Shown here: piece by piece, positions 51,385-59,976 of the stretch
How positions within the stretch are numbered: position 1 is the stretch's first letter
How the letters are laid out: every line of letters begins with the position of its first letter
NCBI GenBank assembly: GCA_019112635.1
Contig: DXIX01000002.1
Coordinates: 1-64,000 of the forward strand
DNA: 64,000 nucleotides
Direction of reading: 5' to 3'
Origin: Candidatus Blautia intestinigallinarum
GTDB taxonomy: Bacteria > Bacillota > Clostridia > Lachnospirales > Lachnospiraceae
Notes under the pieces: model-generated
Told to the model about the DNA's origin: nothing
What the model saw: only the letters and a program-made list of their open reading frames with translations
Database searches by the model: none
Made by a program: the position numbers and the translations under genes

Positions 51385-52221
51385 CTACAGATAACTCTTA
51401 CCGATGAAATACCCCAAAACCAAAACACCCAAGACGATTCGGTACCATCCGAAAGCTTTAAAATCATGTTTCTTGATATAGCCGACCAAAAACTTGATTG
51501 CCAGAATGGAGACCACAAAGGCAACCGCCATTCCAAGGAGCAGGATTGCGATCTCTGTCCCCGTGAAGGAAAAGCCAAATTTCACGACTTTCAACAGACT
51601 GGCACCGAACATCACAGGAATGCCAAGAAAAAATGTAAATTCCGCGGCCACTGTCCTGGACACACCGATCAGAATTCCTCCGATAATGGTGGAGCCGGAA
51701 CGGGAAGTTCCGGGTACCACCGCCAGAACCTGGAAAAGACCAATCGCCAGTGCGGTCAGCACACTCATGTCTTTCAATGATGTACAGGTAGGCTTTCTCT
51801 TTTTATTATAGTTCTCGATGATGATAAACAGAATTCCATAGAGAATCAGCATCATCGCCACAACCACGTAGTTGTTAAATTTTTCTTCGATAAAATCGTT
51901 AAACGGAGAAATCATAATGGCCGGAAGACAGGCCAGGACAATCTTGCCCCACAAAATCCATTTATCTTTGCAGCTCAGAGTCTCTCCATCTCCCTCCCAG
52001 CTGCAGAACGGCCATAGTTTCTTAAAATACAGTACAACCACTGCCAGAATCGCTCCCAGCTGAATCACCACCAGGAACATCTGCATAAAATCATTACTCA
52101 CATTCAGCTTGATGAACTCGTCAGCCAGAATCAGATGTCCCGTGCTGCTGATGGGCAGCCACTCGGTGATCCCCTCAATAATTCCCAGGATGACTACTTT
52201 AAAAAACTCAATAATACTCAT
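51385..52221 (-). CDS. uppP: Undecaprenyl-diphosphatase UppP (BacA)
   Basis: Integral membrane phosphatase that recycles the C55 carrier lipid and gives bacitracin tolerance. The two active-site motifs are present: GIIEGITEWLPISSTGHL (two catalytic Glu) and PGTSRSGSTIIGG. Length 278 with about eight membrane spans. GGAGG precedes the ATG by 4 bases. It lies 14 bases after carB. Confidence 0.97.
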   Translation of the reverse strand: MSIIEFFKVVILGIIEGITEWLPISSTGHLILADEFIKLNVSNDFMQMFLVVIQLGAILAVVVLYFKKLWPFCSWEGDGETLSCKDKWILWGKIVLACLPAIMISPFNDFIEEKFNNYVVVAMMLILYGILFIIIENYNKKRKPTCTSLKDMSVLTALAIGLFQVLAVVPGTSRSGSTIIGGILIGVSRTVAAEFTFFLGIPVMFGASLLKVVKFGFSFTGTEIAILLLGMAVAFVVSILAIKFLVGYIKKHDFKAFGWYRIVLGVLVLGYFIGKSYL

Positions 52222-52235
52222 ACTTCCTCCATCTT

Positions 52236-55200
52236 TTATCTCTGGTCGATGGTTGCGATATCGATCAGAGTCAGATTATGCAAGTCGGTATTCTCCAGAC
52301 TGGTAACCAGTGCCTCCGCTGTGTCAAGGGAAGTCAGTACATTCACACCTGTCTCGATCGCGTTGCGGCGAATCAGGAAACCATCTTTGGAGTGTTCAAT
52401 TCCCTGGGAAGGAGTATCGATGATCAGATCGATCTTATGTCCCAAAATCAGGTCCATCAGGTTCGGAGAAGGCTGCTCCAGCTTATTTGTCCGGATCACC
52501 TTAATACCGTTTTCCTTTAATACTTTTGCGGTACTCCGGGTAGCAAAAATCTTATAGCCCAGAGCTTCGAATCTTCTGGCAATCTCCACCACATCCGGTT
52601 TGTCCTCATCCTTCACCGTGATAATCATATTCTTATGTTTGGGGAGCCGCACACCTGCGCCCAGGAAAGCTTTATAGAGTGCTTCGTTAAAGGTGGACGC
52701 AATTCCCAGACACTCTCCTGTGGATTTCATCTCCGGTCCCAGACTGATGTCTGCGCCGCGGATTTTTTCGAAGGAGAATACCGGCATCTTGATGGCAAAG
52801 TAATCTGCCTCCGGCTGAAGTCCCGGCTGGTATCCCAGATCTTTTAATTTATATCCCAAAATCACCTTGGTTGCCAGCGGAACAATCGGAATTCCTGTCA
52901 CCTTGCTGATGTAAGGTACTGTACGGCTGGAACGCGGGTTCACTTCGATCACGTAGACTTCCTCTTTGCACACAATAAACTGTATGTTGATCATACCGAT
53001 AACATGCAGAGATTTCGCCAGCCTTCTGGTATACTCTTCAATGGTCTTCTTCGCTGTATCACTGATGGTCTGCGCCGGATAAACGGAAATACTGTCACCG
53101 GAATGGATTCCCGCTCTCTCAATGTGTTCCATGATACCAGGAATCAGAATCTCTTCCCCATCGCACACCGCATCTACCTCAATCTCTTTTCCCATGAGAT
53201 ATTTGTCAACCAGAATCGGATGCTCCTGTGAAATCCGGTTGATGATGCCGATAAATTCCTCCACATCCTGATCATTGATGGCAATCTGCATTCCCTGTCC
53301 GCCAAGAACATAAGAAGGACGTACCAGAACCGGATAACCCAGATCATTGGCAGCTTTCTTTGCTTCCTCTGCAGTAAACACCGTGTGTCCCTTCGGACGA
53401 GGAATCTGGCATTTCTCCAGAATCTCATCAAAGAGCTCTCTGTCTTCCGCAGCATCCACATTCTCAGCAGAAGTGCCAAGGATCTTCACACCCATTTTGA
53501 TCAGTGCCTCTGTCAGCTTGATGGCTGTCTGTCCGCCGAACTGGACCACTGCTCCGTCCGGCTTCTCAATATTCACCACATTCTCCACATCCTCCGGAGT
53601 GAGTGGCTCAAAATACAATTTATCCGCAATATCAAAGTCTGTACTCACTGTCTCCGGGTTATTGTTGATGATGATGGTCTCATATCCTTCTTTTTTGAAA
53701 GCCCAGGTACAGTGAACCGAACAAAAATCAAATTCAATTCCCTGTCCGATTCGAATCGGTCCGGACCCCAGAACCAGAACTTTTTTCTTTCCGGTGGTCT
53801 CATACGCCTCATTCTCCCCGCCGTATACAGAATAATAGTAGGGCGTCTCCGCGGCAAACTCTGCCGCACAGGTATCTACCATCTTATATGCAGCCACGAT
53901 GCCTGCATCCAGACGCATCTGTTTGACTTCTTCCTCTGTTTTGCCGGCCAATTTCGCAATCAGATAATCCGGGAATTCCATCCGTTTAGCCTCTCTCAAG
54001 AGTTCTACGGTCAGCGGCTGTGTCCGGAGAGCATTCTCCATCTCTGTGAGAATCGCAATTTTATCGATAAACCACAGGTCAATCTTGGTGATCTCGTGAA
54101 TTTTCTCCTGCGGAATACCTTTGCGCACGGCCTCTGCAATCACCCAGATTCTCCGGTCATCCACCACTTCCAGCTGTTTGAGCAGCTCTTCCTCGGAAAG
54201 TGCTGTGAAATCATAGGACATCAGGCTGTCCACATGCTGTTCCAGAGAACGGATAGCCTTCATCAGAGCCCCTTCGAAATTATTGCAGATACTCATAACC
54301 TCTCCGGTGGCTTTCATCTGAGTTGTCAATGTCCTCTTGGCACTGATAAACTTGTCGAAGGGAAGTCTTGGAATCTTCACTACACAGTAGTCCAGCATCG
54401 GTTCAAAGCTGGCATAGGTTTTCCCTGTGATGGCATTCTTGATCTCGTCCAGCGTATAGCCCAGGGCAATCTTTGCTGCCACCTTCGCGATGGGATATCC
54501 AGTCGCCTTGGAGGCCAGAGCAGAAGAACGGCTCACCCTTGGGTTCACCTCGATGACACAGTACTCAAAACTATCCGGATTCAACGCATACTGCACATTA
54601 CATCCTCCGGTGATGCCCAGTTCCGTGATAATATTCAGCGCAGAAGTACGCAGCATCTGATATTCTTTATCTCCCAGCGTCTGAGACGGCGCAACCACGA
54701 TACTGTCTCCCGTGTGAACTCCCACCGGATCAATATTTTCCATATTACATACCGTGATGCAGTTGCCTGCACTGTCACGCATTACCTCGTATTCAATCTC
54801 TTTCCAGCCGGCGATACAGCGCTCTACCAGAACCTCTCCCACACGAGACAGACGCAATCCGTTCTCCAGAATCTCTCTGAGTTCAAACTCATTCTGGGCA
54901 ATTCCGCCGCCGCTTCCGCCCAGAGTATAGGCCGGACGCAGAACTACCGGATAACCGATGGAATTGGTGAATTCCACACCATCCTGCACGGTGGTAACCA
55001 CCTTGGATGCCGCCACCGGCTCCCCGATCTTTTCCATCGTATCCTTAAATTCCTGACGGTCTTCCGCCTTCTTGATCGTCTCGGAAGTGGTTCCGATCAG
55101 ACGTACGTGATGTTCTCTCAGAAATCCGGCTTCCTCCAGCTCCATGGCCAGATTCAGTCCAGCCTGGCCTCCCAGGGTGGGAAGAACACTGTCCGGTTTC

Positions 55201-55442
55201 TCTTTTAAAATCAGCTGTTCCACAACCTCCACAGTCAGAGGTTCGATATATACCCGGTCTGCAATATCCTTGTCTGTCATGATGGTTGCCGGATTGGAGT
55301 TCAAAAGTACAACCTCAATCCCTTCCTCTTTCAGAGAACGGCAGGCCTGGGTTCCCGCATAGTCAAACTCTGCGGCCTGGCCAATGACAATAGGACCGGA
55401 ACCGATCACTAAAACTTTCTTGATGCTGTTGTCTCTCGGCAT
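52236..55442 (-). CDS. carB: Carbamoyl-phosphate synthase, large subunit
   Basis: Uses glutamine-derived ammonia, bicarbonate and two ATP to form carbamoyl phosphate for arginine and pyrimidines. The two homologous ATP-grasp halves begin at KKVLVIGSGPIVIGQAAEFD and KKVLVLGSGPIRIGQGIEFD; the C-terminal MGS-like allosteric domain ends near residue 1068. Its ATG shares one base with the carA stop (TAATG), giving coupled translation. Confidence 0.98.
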   Translation of the reverse strand: MPRDNSIKKVLVIGSGPIVIGQAAEFDYAGTQACRSLKEEGIEVVLLNSNPATIMTDKDIADRVYIEPLTVEVVEQLILKEKPDSVLPTLGGQAGLNLAMELEEAGFLREHHVRLIGTTSETIKKAEDRQEFKDTMEKIGEPVAASKVVTTVQDGVEFTNSIGYPVVLRPAYTLGGSGGGIAQNEFELREILENGLRLSRVGEVLVERCIAGWKEIEYEVMRDSAGNCITVCNMENIDPVGVHTGDSIVVAPSQTLGDKEYQMLRTSALNIITELGITGGCNVQYALNPDSFEYCVIEVNPRVSRSSALASKATGYPIAKVAAKIALGYTLDEIKNAITGKTYASFEPMLDYCVVKIPRLPFDKFISAKRTLTTQMKATGEVMSICNNFEGALMKAIRSLEQHVDSLMSYDFTALSEEELLKQLEVVDDRRIWVIAEAVRKGIPQEKIHEITKIDLWFIDKIAILTEMENALRTQPLTVELLREAKRMEFPDYLIAKLAGKTEEEVKQMRLDAGIVAAYKMVDTCAAEFAAETPYYYSVYGGENEAYETTGKKKVLVLGSGPIRIGQGIEFDFCSVHCTWAFKKEGYETIIINNNPETVSTDFDIADKLYFEPLTPEDVENVVNIEKPDGAVVQFGGQTAIKLTEALIKMGVKILGTSAENVDAAEDRELFDEILEKCQIPRPKGHTVFTAEEAKKAANDLGYPVLVRPSYVLGGQGMQIAINDQDVEEFIGIINRISQEHPILVDKYLMGKEIEVDAVCDGEEILIPGIMEHIERAGIHSGDSISVYPAQTISDTAKKTIEEYTRRLAKSLHVIGMINIQFIVCKEEVYVIEVNPRSSRTVPYISKVTGIPIVPLATKVILGYKLKDLGYQPGLQPEADYFAIKMPVFSFEKIRGADISLGPEMKSTGECLGIASTFNEALYKAFLGAGVRLPKHKNMIITVKDEDKPDVVEIARRFEALGYKIFATRSTAKVLKENGIKVIRTNKLEQPSPNLMDLILGHKIDLIIDTPSQGIEHSKDGFLIRRNAIETGVNVLTSLDTAEALVTSLENTDLHNLTLIDIATIDQR

Positions 55443-56515
55443 TATTTTGTCCCTCCCATCATTTCCATAAACCGGTCAAACAGGTAACTGGAATCCTGCG
55501 GACCCGGGCAGGCTTCCGGATGAAACTGCACTGTGAAAATATTCTTACCAATATACTCAAGTCCTTCATTGGTCTGATCATTGACATTGACAAAAGCCGG
55601 CCTTGCGATCTTCTCATCCAGGGTAGAAGTGTCCACCACATAACCATGGTTCTGGGAAGAGATATAGACTCTTCCGGTTCTCAGATCCTTCACCGGGTGA
55701 TTTCCGCCCCTGTGGCCATATTTCATCTTGTGGGTATCTGCACCCGTGGCCAGAGCCATCAGCTGATGTCCCAGACAGATCGCGAAAATCGGCACATCCG
55801 ACTGATACAGCTTCTTCAACTCTTCGATGATAGAAGTACATTCCTTGGGATCCCCAGGGCCGTTGGAAAGCATAATTCCATCCGGCTTCGCTGCCAGGAT
55901 CTCTTCTGCGGAAGTCAGTGCAGGGTACACGGTCACCTCGCATCCTCTCTGGTTCAACGACCTTGCGATATTTCTCTTGGCGCCAAAATCCATGAGAGCC
56001 ACCTTCGGTCCCTTGCCTGGAAATACTTTTTTCTCTCGGCAGGTCACTTTCTCCACAACTTTTCCTGTATTGTACTTTTTCAATCGGGGAATGATTTCGT
56101 CTAAATTATAATTTTCATTGACAGTTATCATGCCGTTCATGGTACCCTTTTCTCTCAGAATTTTTGTGAGAGATCTGGTGTCAATTCCACAGATACCTGG
56201 AATGTCATGTTTCTCTAAGAAATGCTGAATTGTGTCCACACTACGGAAATTACTGGGAATTCTGGATAATTCCCGAACAATATATCCATCGATCCAGGGT
56301 CTGTCTGACTCTTGATCTTCGTAACAAATGCCATAGTTTCCAATTAACGGATAGGTCATACAGACGGCCTGCCCTGCATAAGAAGGGTCTGTCATCACTT
56401 CCAGATACCCTGTCATGGAAGTATTGAATACGATCTCACTGATGACTTCCCGAGTCGAGCCGATACTGGTACCTGAAAATACATGTCCGTCCTCTAATAT
56501 TAGGAATGCTTTCAT
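55442..56515 (-). CDS. carA: Carbamoyl-phosphate synthase, small (glutaminase) subunit
   Basis: Class I glutamine amidotransferase subunit that passes ammonia to CarB. The nucleophile motif is FAICLGHQ, with later SQNHGY and FHPEACPGP (His-Glu of the triad). With the ATG at 56513-56515 (AAAGGAAG upstream) it has 357 residues, the family norm; upstream in-frame codons are leader. Promoter at 56566-56594. First gene of carA-carB-uppP-glpK. No PyrR or arginine box was recognised in the short leader. Confidence 0.97.
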   Translation of the reverse strand: MKAFLILEDGHVFSGTSIGSTREVISEIVFNTSMTGYLEVMTDPSYAGQAVCMTYPLIGNYGICYEDQESDRPWIDGYIVRELSRIPSNFRSVDTIQHFLEKHDIPGICGIDTRSLTKILREKGTMNGMITVNENYNLDEIIPRLKKYNTGKVVEKVTCREKKVFPGKGPKVALMDFGAKRNIARSLNQRGCEVTVYPALTSAEEILAAKPDGIMLSNGPGDPKECTSIIEELKKLYQSDVPIFAICLGHQLMALATGADTHKMKYGHRGGNHPVKDLRTGRVYISSQNHGYVVDTSTLDEKIARPAFVNVNDQTNEGLEYIGKNIFTVQFHPEACPGPQDSSYLFDRFMEMMGGTK

Positions 56516-56565
56516 ACAATCTTCCTTTCTCTGTGAATAATCAGTTCTTGTCCATAATCTTACAA

Positions 56566-56594
56566 AGTGTATCACAAGAGGCATAATTTTTCAA
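56566..56594 (-). promoter_or_regulatory. Promoter of carA-carB-uppP-glpK
   Basis: Minus strand TTGAAA (56589-56594), 17-base spacer, TACACT (56566-56571). The leader is about 45 bases, too short for an attenuator. Confidence 0.65.
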
Positions 56595-56664
56595 CTGAAA
56601 AAGTGGAAATCCTGATAAAAATCTGCTATGCTATTAGTCAGCAAATAATCGCAGGAGGTACCTT

Positions 56665-56949
56665 ATGATTGTACAGATTCTTCTTTTCATTCTGGACTAT
56701 ATCATTCCCGTTCTGATTATCATTCAGGGTAAAAAACTGGCATCCCAAAAGACAGAGTATCCTCTCATCAGTCAGCTCTGGAAGCTCACCGGATATCTTC
56801 TTTTGCCTGCCACATTGATTGTATCCATACTGTCTGTGCTCCGTCCATTGAATACACAGTTAATCCTGACTGTCTGTACTCTGATCATGCAGACGATCAT
56901 TTTCATCTTCTTAAAGAACTCGGAAAACAGACTTTCCGATAAAAAATAA
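56665..56949 (+). CDS. Small membrane protein of unknown function
   Basis: A 94-residue protein with three hydrophobic segments (about residues 3-20, 43-60 and 67-85) and a Lys-rich end. GCAGGAGG lies 7 bases before the ATG, so translation is likely. No family could be recognised. It stands between carA (divergent) and the tRNA-Leu genes (co-directional) and has no clear promoter beyond a possible TATGCT box. Confidence 0.65.
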   Translation: MIVQILLFILDYIIPVLIIIQGKKLASQKTEYPLISQLWKLTGYLLLPATLIVSILSVLRPLNTQLILTVCTLIMQTIIFIFLKNSENRLSDKK

Positions 56950-56968
56950 ATTTTTTTCAAAATTCCTA

Positions 56969-56997
56969 TTGACTTTTATCTAAAACAGCGGTATTAT
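56969..56997 (+). promoter_or_regulatory. Promoter of tRNA-Leu copy 1
   Basis: TTGACT (56969-56974), 17-base spacer, TATTAT (56992-56997). Confidence 0.75.
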
Positions 56998-57033
56998 AGT
57001 CAGGCAGTCGCAAGTGACTGATTCATAGGAAAT

Positions 57034-57117
57034 GCAGGAGTGGCGGAATTGGCAGACGCGCAGGCTTCAGGTGCCTGTGGTCGCAAGATCGTGTGGGTTC
57101 AAGTCCCATCTCCTGCA
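57034..57117 (+). tRNA. tRNA-Leu (anticodon CAG), copy 1
   Basis: An 84-base cloverleaf. The acceptor stem GCAGGAG / CTCCTGC carries discriminator A; the anticodon stem CAGGC / GCCTG holds loop TTCAGGT, so the anticodon is CAG (codon CTG); a long variable arm (class II tRNA) and the T-loop GGTTCAAGTCC follow. CCA is not encoded; the tail TTCTTTTTTT may end the transcript. It is identical to copy 2. Confidence 0.96.
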
Positions 57118-57183
57118 TTCTTTTTTTGCAGAAAACGGGATTTTCTTAATTTTCATTAAATCCAAAATTTTTTAAATTTTCTA

Positions 57184-57212
57184 TTGACTTTTGTCAAAAT
57201 CTGAGTTATTAT
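57184..57212 (+). promoter_or_regulatory. Promoter of tRNA-Leu copy 2
   Basis: TTGACT (57184-57189), 17-base spacer, TATTAT (57207-57212). It has the same hexamers and spacing as copy 1, offset by 215 bases. Confidence 0.75.
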
Positions 57213-57248
57213 ATTCAAGCAGTCGCGAATGACTGGTTTATAGGAAAT

Positions 57249-57332
57249 GCAGGAGTGGCGGAATTGGCAGACGCGCAGGCTTCAGGTGCCTGTGGTCGCA
57301 AGATCGTGTGGGTTCAAGTCCCATCTCCTGCA
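57249..57332 (+). tRNA. tRNA-Leu (anticodon CAG), copy 2
   Basis: Base-for-base identical to copy 1 over all 84 positions, with the same flanking TAGGAAAT before and ATTCTTTTTTT after. The spacer between the copies has diverged slightly, so the duplication is not brand new. Confidence 0.96.
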
Positions 57333-57349
57333 TTCTTTTTTTCTGCTAA

Positions 57350-57397
57350 AAAAGGATAATCGGACAGAGGAAATTCCCCTTCCGATTATCCTTTTAT
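57350..57397. terminator. Bidirectional terminator between tRNA-Leu and lspA-like gene
   Basis: GGATAATCGGA / TCCGATTATCC stem (11 bp) with A-run before and TTTT after; works for the tRNA transcripts and for the convergent lspA-like operon. Confidence 0.88.
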
Positions 57398-57401
57398 CAA
57401 T

Positions 57402-57896
57402 TCAAGGTTCTTGTCTCATCTTCTTCTCCCGGAGACCTCCTCCCAGAACAGAAGCCAGACTCGACAGCGCATACAAAAACATCCCTGTAAAAATACTGAA
57501 ATCTGAAATATTAAAGGTAATATCTCTCACTTTTTTGTTGTCCACATTGAAACCGATATAATCTGTGACATATCCTTTTTTCAGACGTTCCATACAATTG
57601 TTCAGTCCGCCTCCCGTGATCAGCGCCAGACCTGTCTTTCTCACAGCATATCCACGTCTTGGCAATGTCCTCAGAAATTCCCAGATCACTCCGCAAAGCA
57701 CAAAGACAGAAAGGCTCTTATTCAGTTTCGGATATTCCTTCAAAAATCCCAGGGCCGCCCCCGGATTGTGGTAGTTTCTGAGAAATACCTTTCCCCGAAG
57801 AAGCGTTTCCTCGCCCTGGAGGCGATAGCTGTTGGTATATTCTTTCAGACCGTAATCCGTCCCAAAAATTCCCAGGATCATCAACAAATATCTCAT
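57402..57896 (-). CDS. Signal peptidase II-like protein (divergent LspA family)
   Basis: A 164-residue membrane protein. LspA family marks are HNPGAALGF (NxGAA), GGGLNNCMERLKKGYVTDYI (normally GGALGNLIDRL..G.VvDfi) and FNISDF (fNiAD). The two catalytic aspartates are kept (TDYI and ISDF), but the Asn-Leu-Ile-Asp-Arg box is Asn-Cys-Met-Glu-Arg. It may be a genuine second lipoprotein signal peptidase or a specialised relative. It ends a three-gene operon behind the ClpX-like ATPase and the zinc-ribbon protein. Confidence 0.8.
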   Translation of the reverse strand: MRYLLMILGIFGTDYGLKEYTNSYRLQGEETLLRGKVFLRNYHNPGAALGFLKEYPKLNKSLSVFVLCGVIWEFLRTLPRRGYAVRKTGLALITGGGLNNCMERLKKGYVTDYIGFNVDNKKVRDITFNISDFSIFTGMFLYALSSLASVLGGGLREKKMRQEP

Positions 57897-57905
57897 ATCA
57901 TTCTC

Positions 57906-58391
57906 CTACTCTTCTGTTTCGGACTCTTCCTTACTCTCAGCATACATATCCTGAACCTCTTCTTCCGGAGCCGAAACTTCCTCGAACACTTCCTCTGTCT
58001 CCTCCGCCTCTTCGTCAGCTTCCTTCTCACAGGGTGCCCCGCAGTAGCTGCAGTAAGCCGCATCCTTATGCAGTGTTTTTCCACAGGCCGGGCAGACTTT
58101 CTTCCCCTGAAGCCGGGCAAGTTCCTCCTCATATTCCGCCTTCGCCATCTTATGCTGCGTCACTTCGTCACAGATGCCGCTCAGTTCAAGATCCATCTGT
58201 TCTCCGTCCACATAGCGCTGATACACCAGTGCTCCCAGCTTCTCCAGAGACTTCCCGATCTGGCGCTTCTGCGCATTCACTTTGCTGTTCATCTTCTGTA
58301 TCTCCAGAAAACCGTCCGCCTTCTCGCTGATCGCCTTCGCAGTTCTGCTGATTGTGTCCCCCAGTTCCTCAAAAATTCTGTCTGTCCCCAT
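57906..58391 (-). CDS. Zinc-ribbon protein with coiled coil and acidic tail
   Basis: A 161-residue cytosolic protein. The first ~95 residues are a predicted coiled coil (ISEKADGFLEIQKMNSKVNA onward); CPACGKTLHKDAAYCSYCGAPC is a four-Cys zinc ribbon; the last ~40 residues are mostly Glu/Asp. The function is unknown. The gene lies 10 bases before the lspA-like gene and 19 after the ClpX-like gene, so it is cotranscribed with both. Confidence 0.8.
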   Translation of the reverse strand: MGTDRIFEELGDTISRTAKAISEKADGFLEIQKMNSKVNAQKRQIGKSLEKLGALVYQRYVDGEQMDLELSGICDEVTQHKMAKAEYEEELARLQGKKVCPACGKTLHKDAAYCSYCGAPCEKEADEEAEETEEVFEEVSAPEEEVQDMYAESKEESETEE

Positions 58392-58410
58392 AGCACATGA
58401 CCTCCTTCTT

Positions 58411-59844
58411 CTATGAATGTGCCTCCAGCTGCGGAATCTCCTGACCTCTCAGAAGAATTCTCGGTCCTCCGTTGCCTTCTATATATTCTTTGGTGATAAT
58501 CACCTGGCCGATACTGTCGTCTTTGGGTATCTCGTACATGATATCCAACATATACTCCTCGAGAATCGCACGCAGTGCTCTGGCGCCCGTGTGCTTCTCC
58601 AGCGCCTTTCTCGCGATCGCACGCAACGCACCTTCCTCGAATTCCAGCCTCACCTCATCCAGCGCCAGCAGCTTCTGGTACTGTTTTAAAATGGCATTCT
58701 TCGGCTCTTTCAGAATCTGAACCATCATATCCTCCGTCAGGCCCCTCAGGGTGAAGACAATGGGAAGACGGCCGATAAATTCCGGAATCATTCCAAAATT
58801 CCGCAGATCCTCCACGGTCACCTTCTCAAGAATGTTGTCATCCCGGTCATATTTGTCCTTCAGATCTGCTCCGAATCCCATGGAAGCCTGCTTGTTCAAT
58901 CTCTCCTTGATCACATTCTCCAGCTCAGGAAAAGCTCCTCCGCAGATGAACAGAATGTTGCGGGTATCCACTGTGGTCAGCGGAACCATGGCATTCTTGC
59001 TGGTAGCCCCCACCGGAACTTCCACCTGGCTTCCCTCCAGCAGTTTGAGCAAGCCCTGCTGCACAGACTCCCCGCTGACATCTCTCTGATTGGTGTTTTT
59101 CTTCTTTGCCAGTTTGTCAATCTCATCAATGAAAATAATTCCCTGCTCTGCTCTCTCCACATCGTTGTCTGCCGCAGCCAGAAGCTTGGATACAACACTC
59201 TCAATATCATCGCCGATATAACCTGCTTCCGTCAGGGAAGTGGCGTCCGCGATGGCAAGCGGCACATCCAGAAGTCTCGCAAGGGTCTTCACCAGATAAG
59301 TCTTTCCGCATCCGGTAGGCCCGATCATAAGCATGTTGGACTTCTCAATCTCAATCTCGTCCATCGTATCCGTAGCGACACGCTTGTAATGGTTATAGAC
59401 AGCCACAGAGATCACTTTCTTCGCGTATTCCTGGCCAATCACATACTCATCCAAAGTTGCCTTAATCTTATGCGGAGCAGGAATATTTCTCAGATCCAGG
59501 GCTTTCTTAGGCTCTTTCTTCTTAGATCTCTTCTTAATCCGCTGGCTGCTTGGGATCTGGTTCTGCAGTGTGCTCAGATCAATCATGCCGATATTCGGCA
59601 TATTGCTCATCAGATCCTGGTAATTAATGTTGCTCTGATTCATAGTGTCAAAGCTTTTCTGCATACATTCTGTACAGATATGTATATTATTAGGAAGATC
59701 AATCATCTGCCCTGCCACACTCTCGGGTCTGCGGCACAAAAAACAAATCTTCTCATATTCGTCTTTTGTATCCTCTGTGTTCTCCACATTTCCCTCCAAA
59801 GCTTCTTCCATTGACTGATCATTCTTATCAAATTCGTCAGACAT
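58411..59844 (-). CDS. ClpX-like AAA+ unfoldase with extended N-terminal linker
   Basis: A 477-residue AAA+ ATPase. An N-terminal C-x2-C...C-x2-C zinc-binding domain (CFLCRRPES to CTEC) is followed by an unusual ~60-residue linker (with SSQRIKKRSKKKEPK), then GPTGCGKTYLVK (Walker A), IIFIDEIDKLAKK (Walker B) and PEFIGRLPIVFTL. The ClpP-docking loop MGF (ASMGFGAD) fits the IGF motif. Canonical ClpX is ~415 residues and sits beside clpP; here it is alone, so this is probably a second ClpX-type protein. Symbol clpX is not assigned. Promoter at 59886-59915. Confidence 0.85.
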   Translation of the reverse strand: MSDEFDKNDQSMEEALEGNVENTEDTKDEYEKICFLCRRPESVAGQMIDLPNNIHICTECMQKSFDTMNQSNINYQDLMSNMPNIGMIDLSTLQNQIPSSQRIKKRSKKKEPKKALDLRNIPAPHKIKATLDEYVIGQEYAKKVISVAVYNHYKRVATDTMDEIEIEKSNMLMIGPTGCGKTYLVKTLARLLDVPLAIADATSLTEAGYIGDDIESVVSKLLAAADNDVERAEQGIIFIDEIDKLAKKKNTNQRDVSGESVQQGLLKLLEGSQVEVPVGATSKNAMVPLTTVDTRNILFICGGAFPELENVIKERLNKQASMGFGADLKDKYDRDDNILEKVTVEDLRNFGMIPEFIGRLPIVFTLRGLTEDMMVQILKEPKNAILKQYQKLLALDEVRLEFEEGALRAIARKALEKHTGARALRAILEEYMLDIMYEIPKDDSIGQVIITKEYIEGNGGPRILLRGQEIPQLEAHS

Positions 59845-59885
59845 GTCTACTCCTCTCTTTTCACTCTCTCCGAATATTATGTTAC

Positions 59886-59915
59886 ATTATAGCATACTAC
59901 CACAGGAACTACCAA
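59886..59915 (-). promoter_or_regulatory. Promoter of the ClpX-like gene
   Basis: Minus strand TTGGTA (59910-59915), 18-base spacer, TATAAT (59886-59891). Confidence 0.5.
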
Positions 59916-59935
59916 TAAACTTTTTATGAATAACA

Positions 59936-59968
59936 GAAGCCAGACCGAAAAGTCTGACTTCTTTTTTC
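59936..59968 (-). terminator. Terminator between htrA and the ClpX-like gene
   Basis: GAAGCCAGAC / GTCTGACTTC stem (one G-U pair) with a 6-base loop at 59936-59961. The T-run is best on the plus strand; on the minus strand TGTTATT follows. Confidence 0.55.
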
Positions 59969-59976
59969 TGATCTTT

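Noticed and set aside
53385-55208. 607-codon open frame on the plus strand
   Set aside because: Lies wholly opposite carB; composition (His/Leu/Cys-rich) and absence of motifs mark it as a shadow.
56516-56570. Pyrimidine attenuator or PyrR site before carA
   Set aside because: The leader is about 45 bases and holds no stem with a T-run.
57247-57561. Plus-strand frame covering tRNA-Leu copy 2
   Set aside because: Runs through a tRNA gene and a terminator; no family match.
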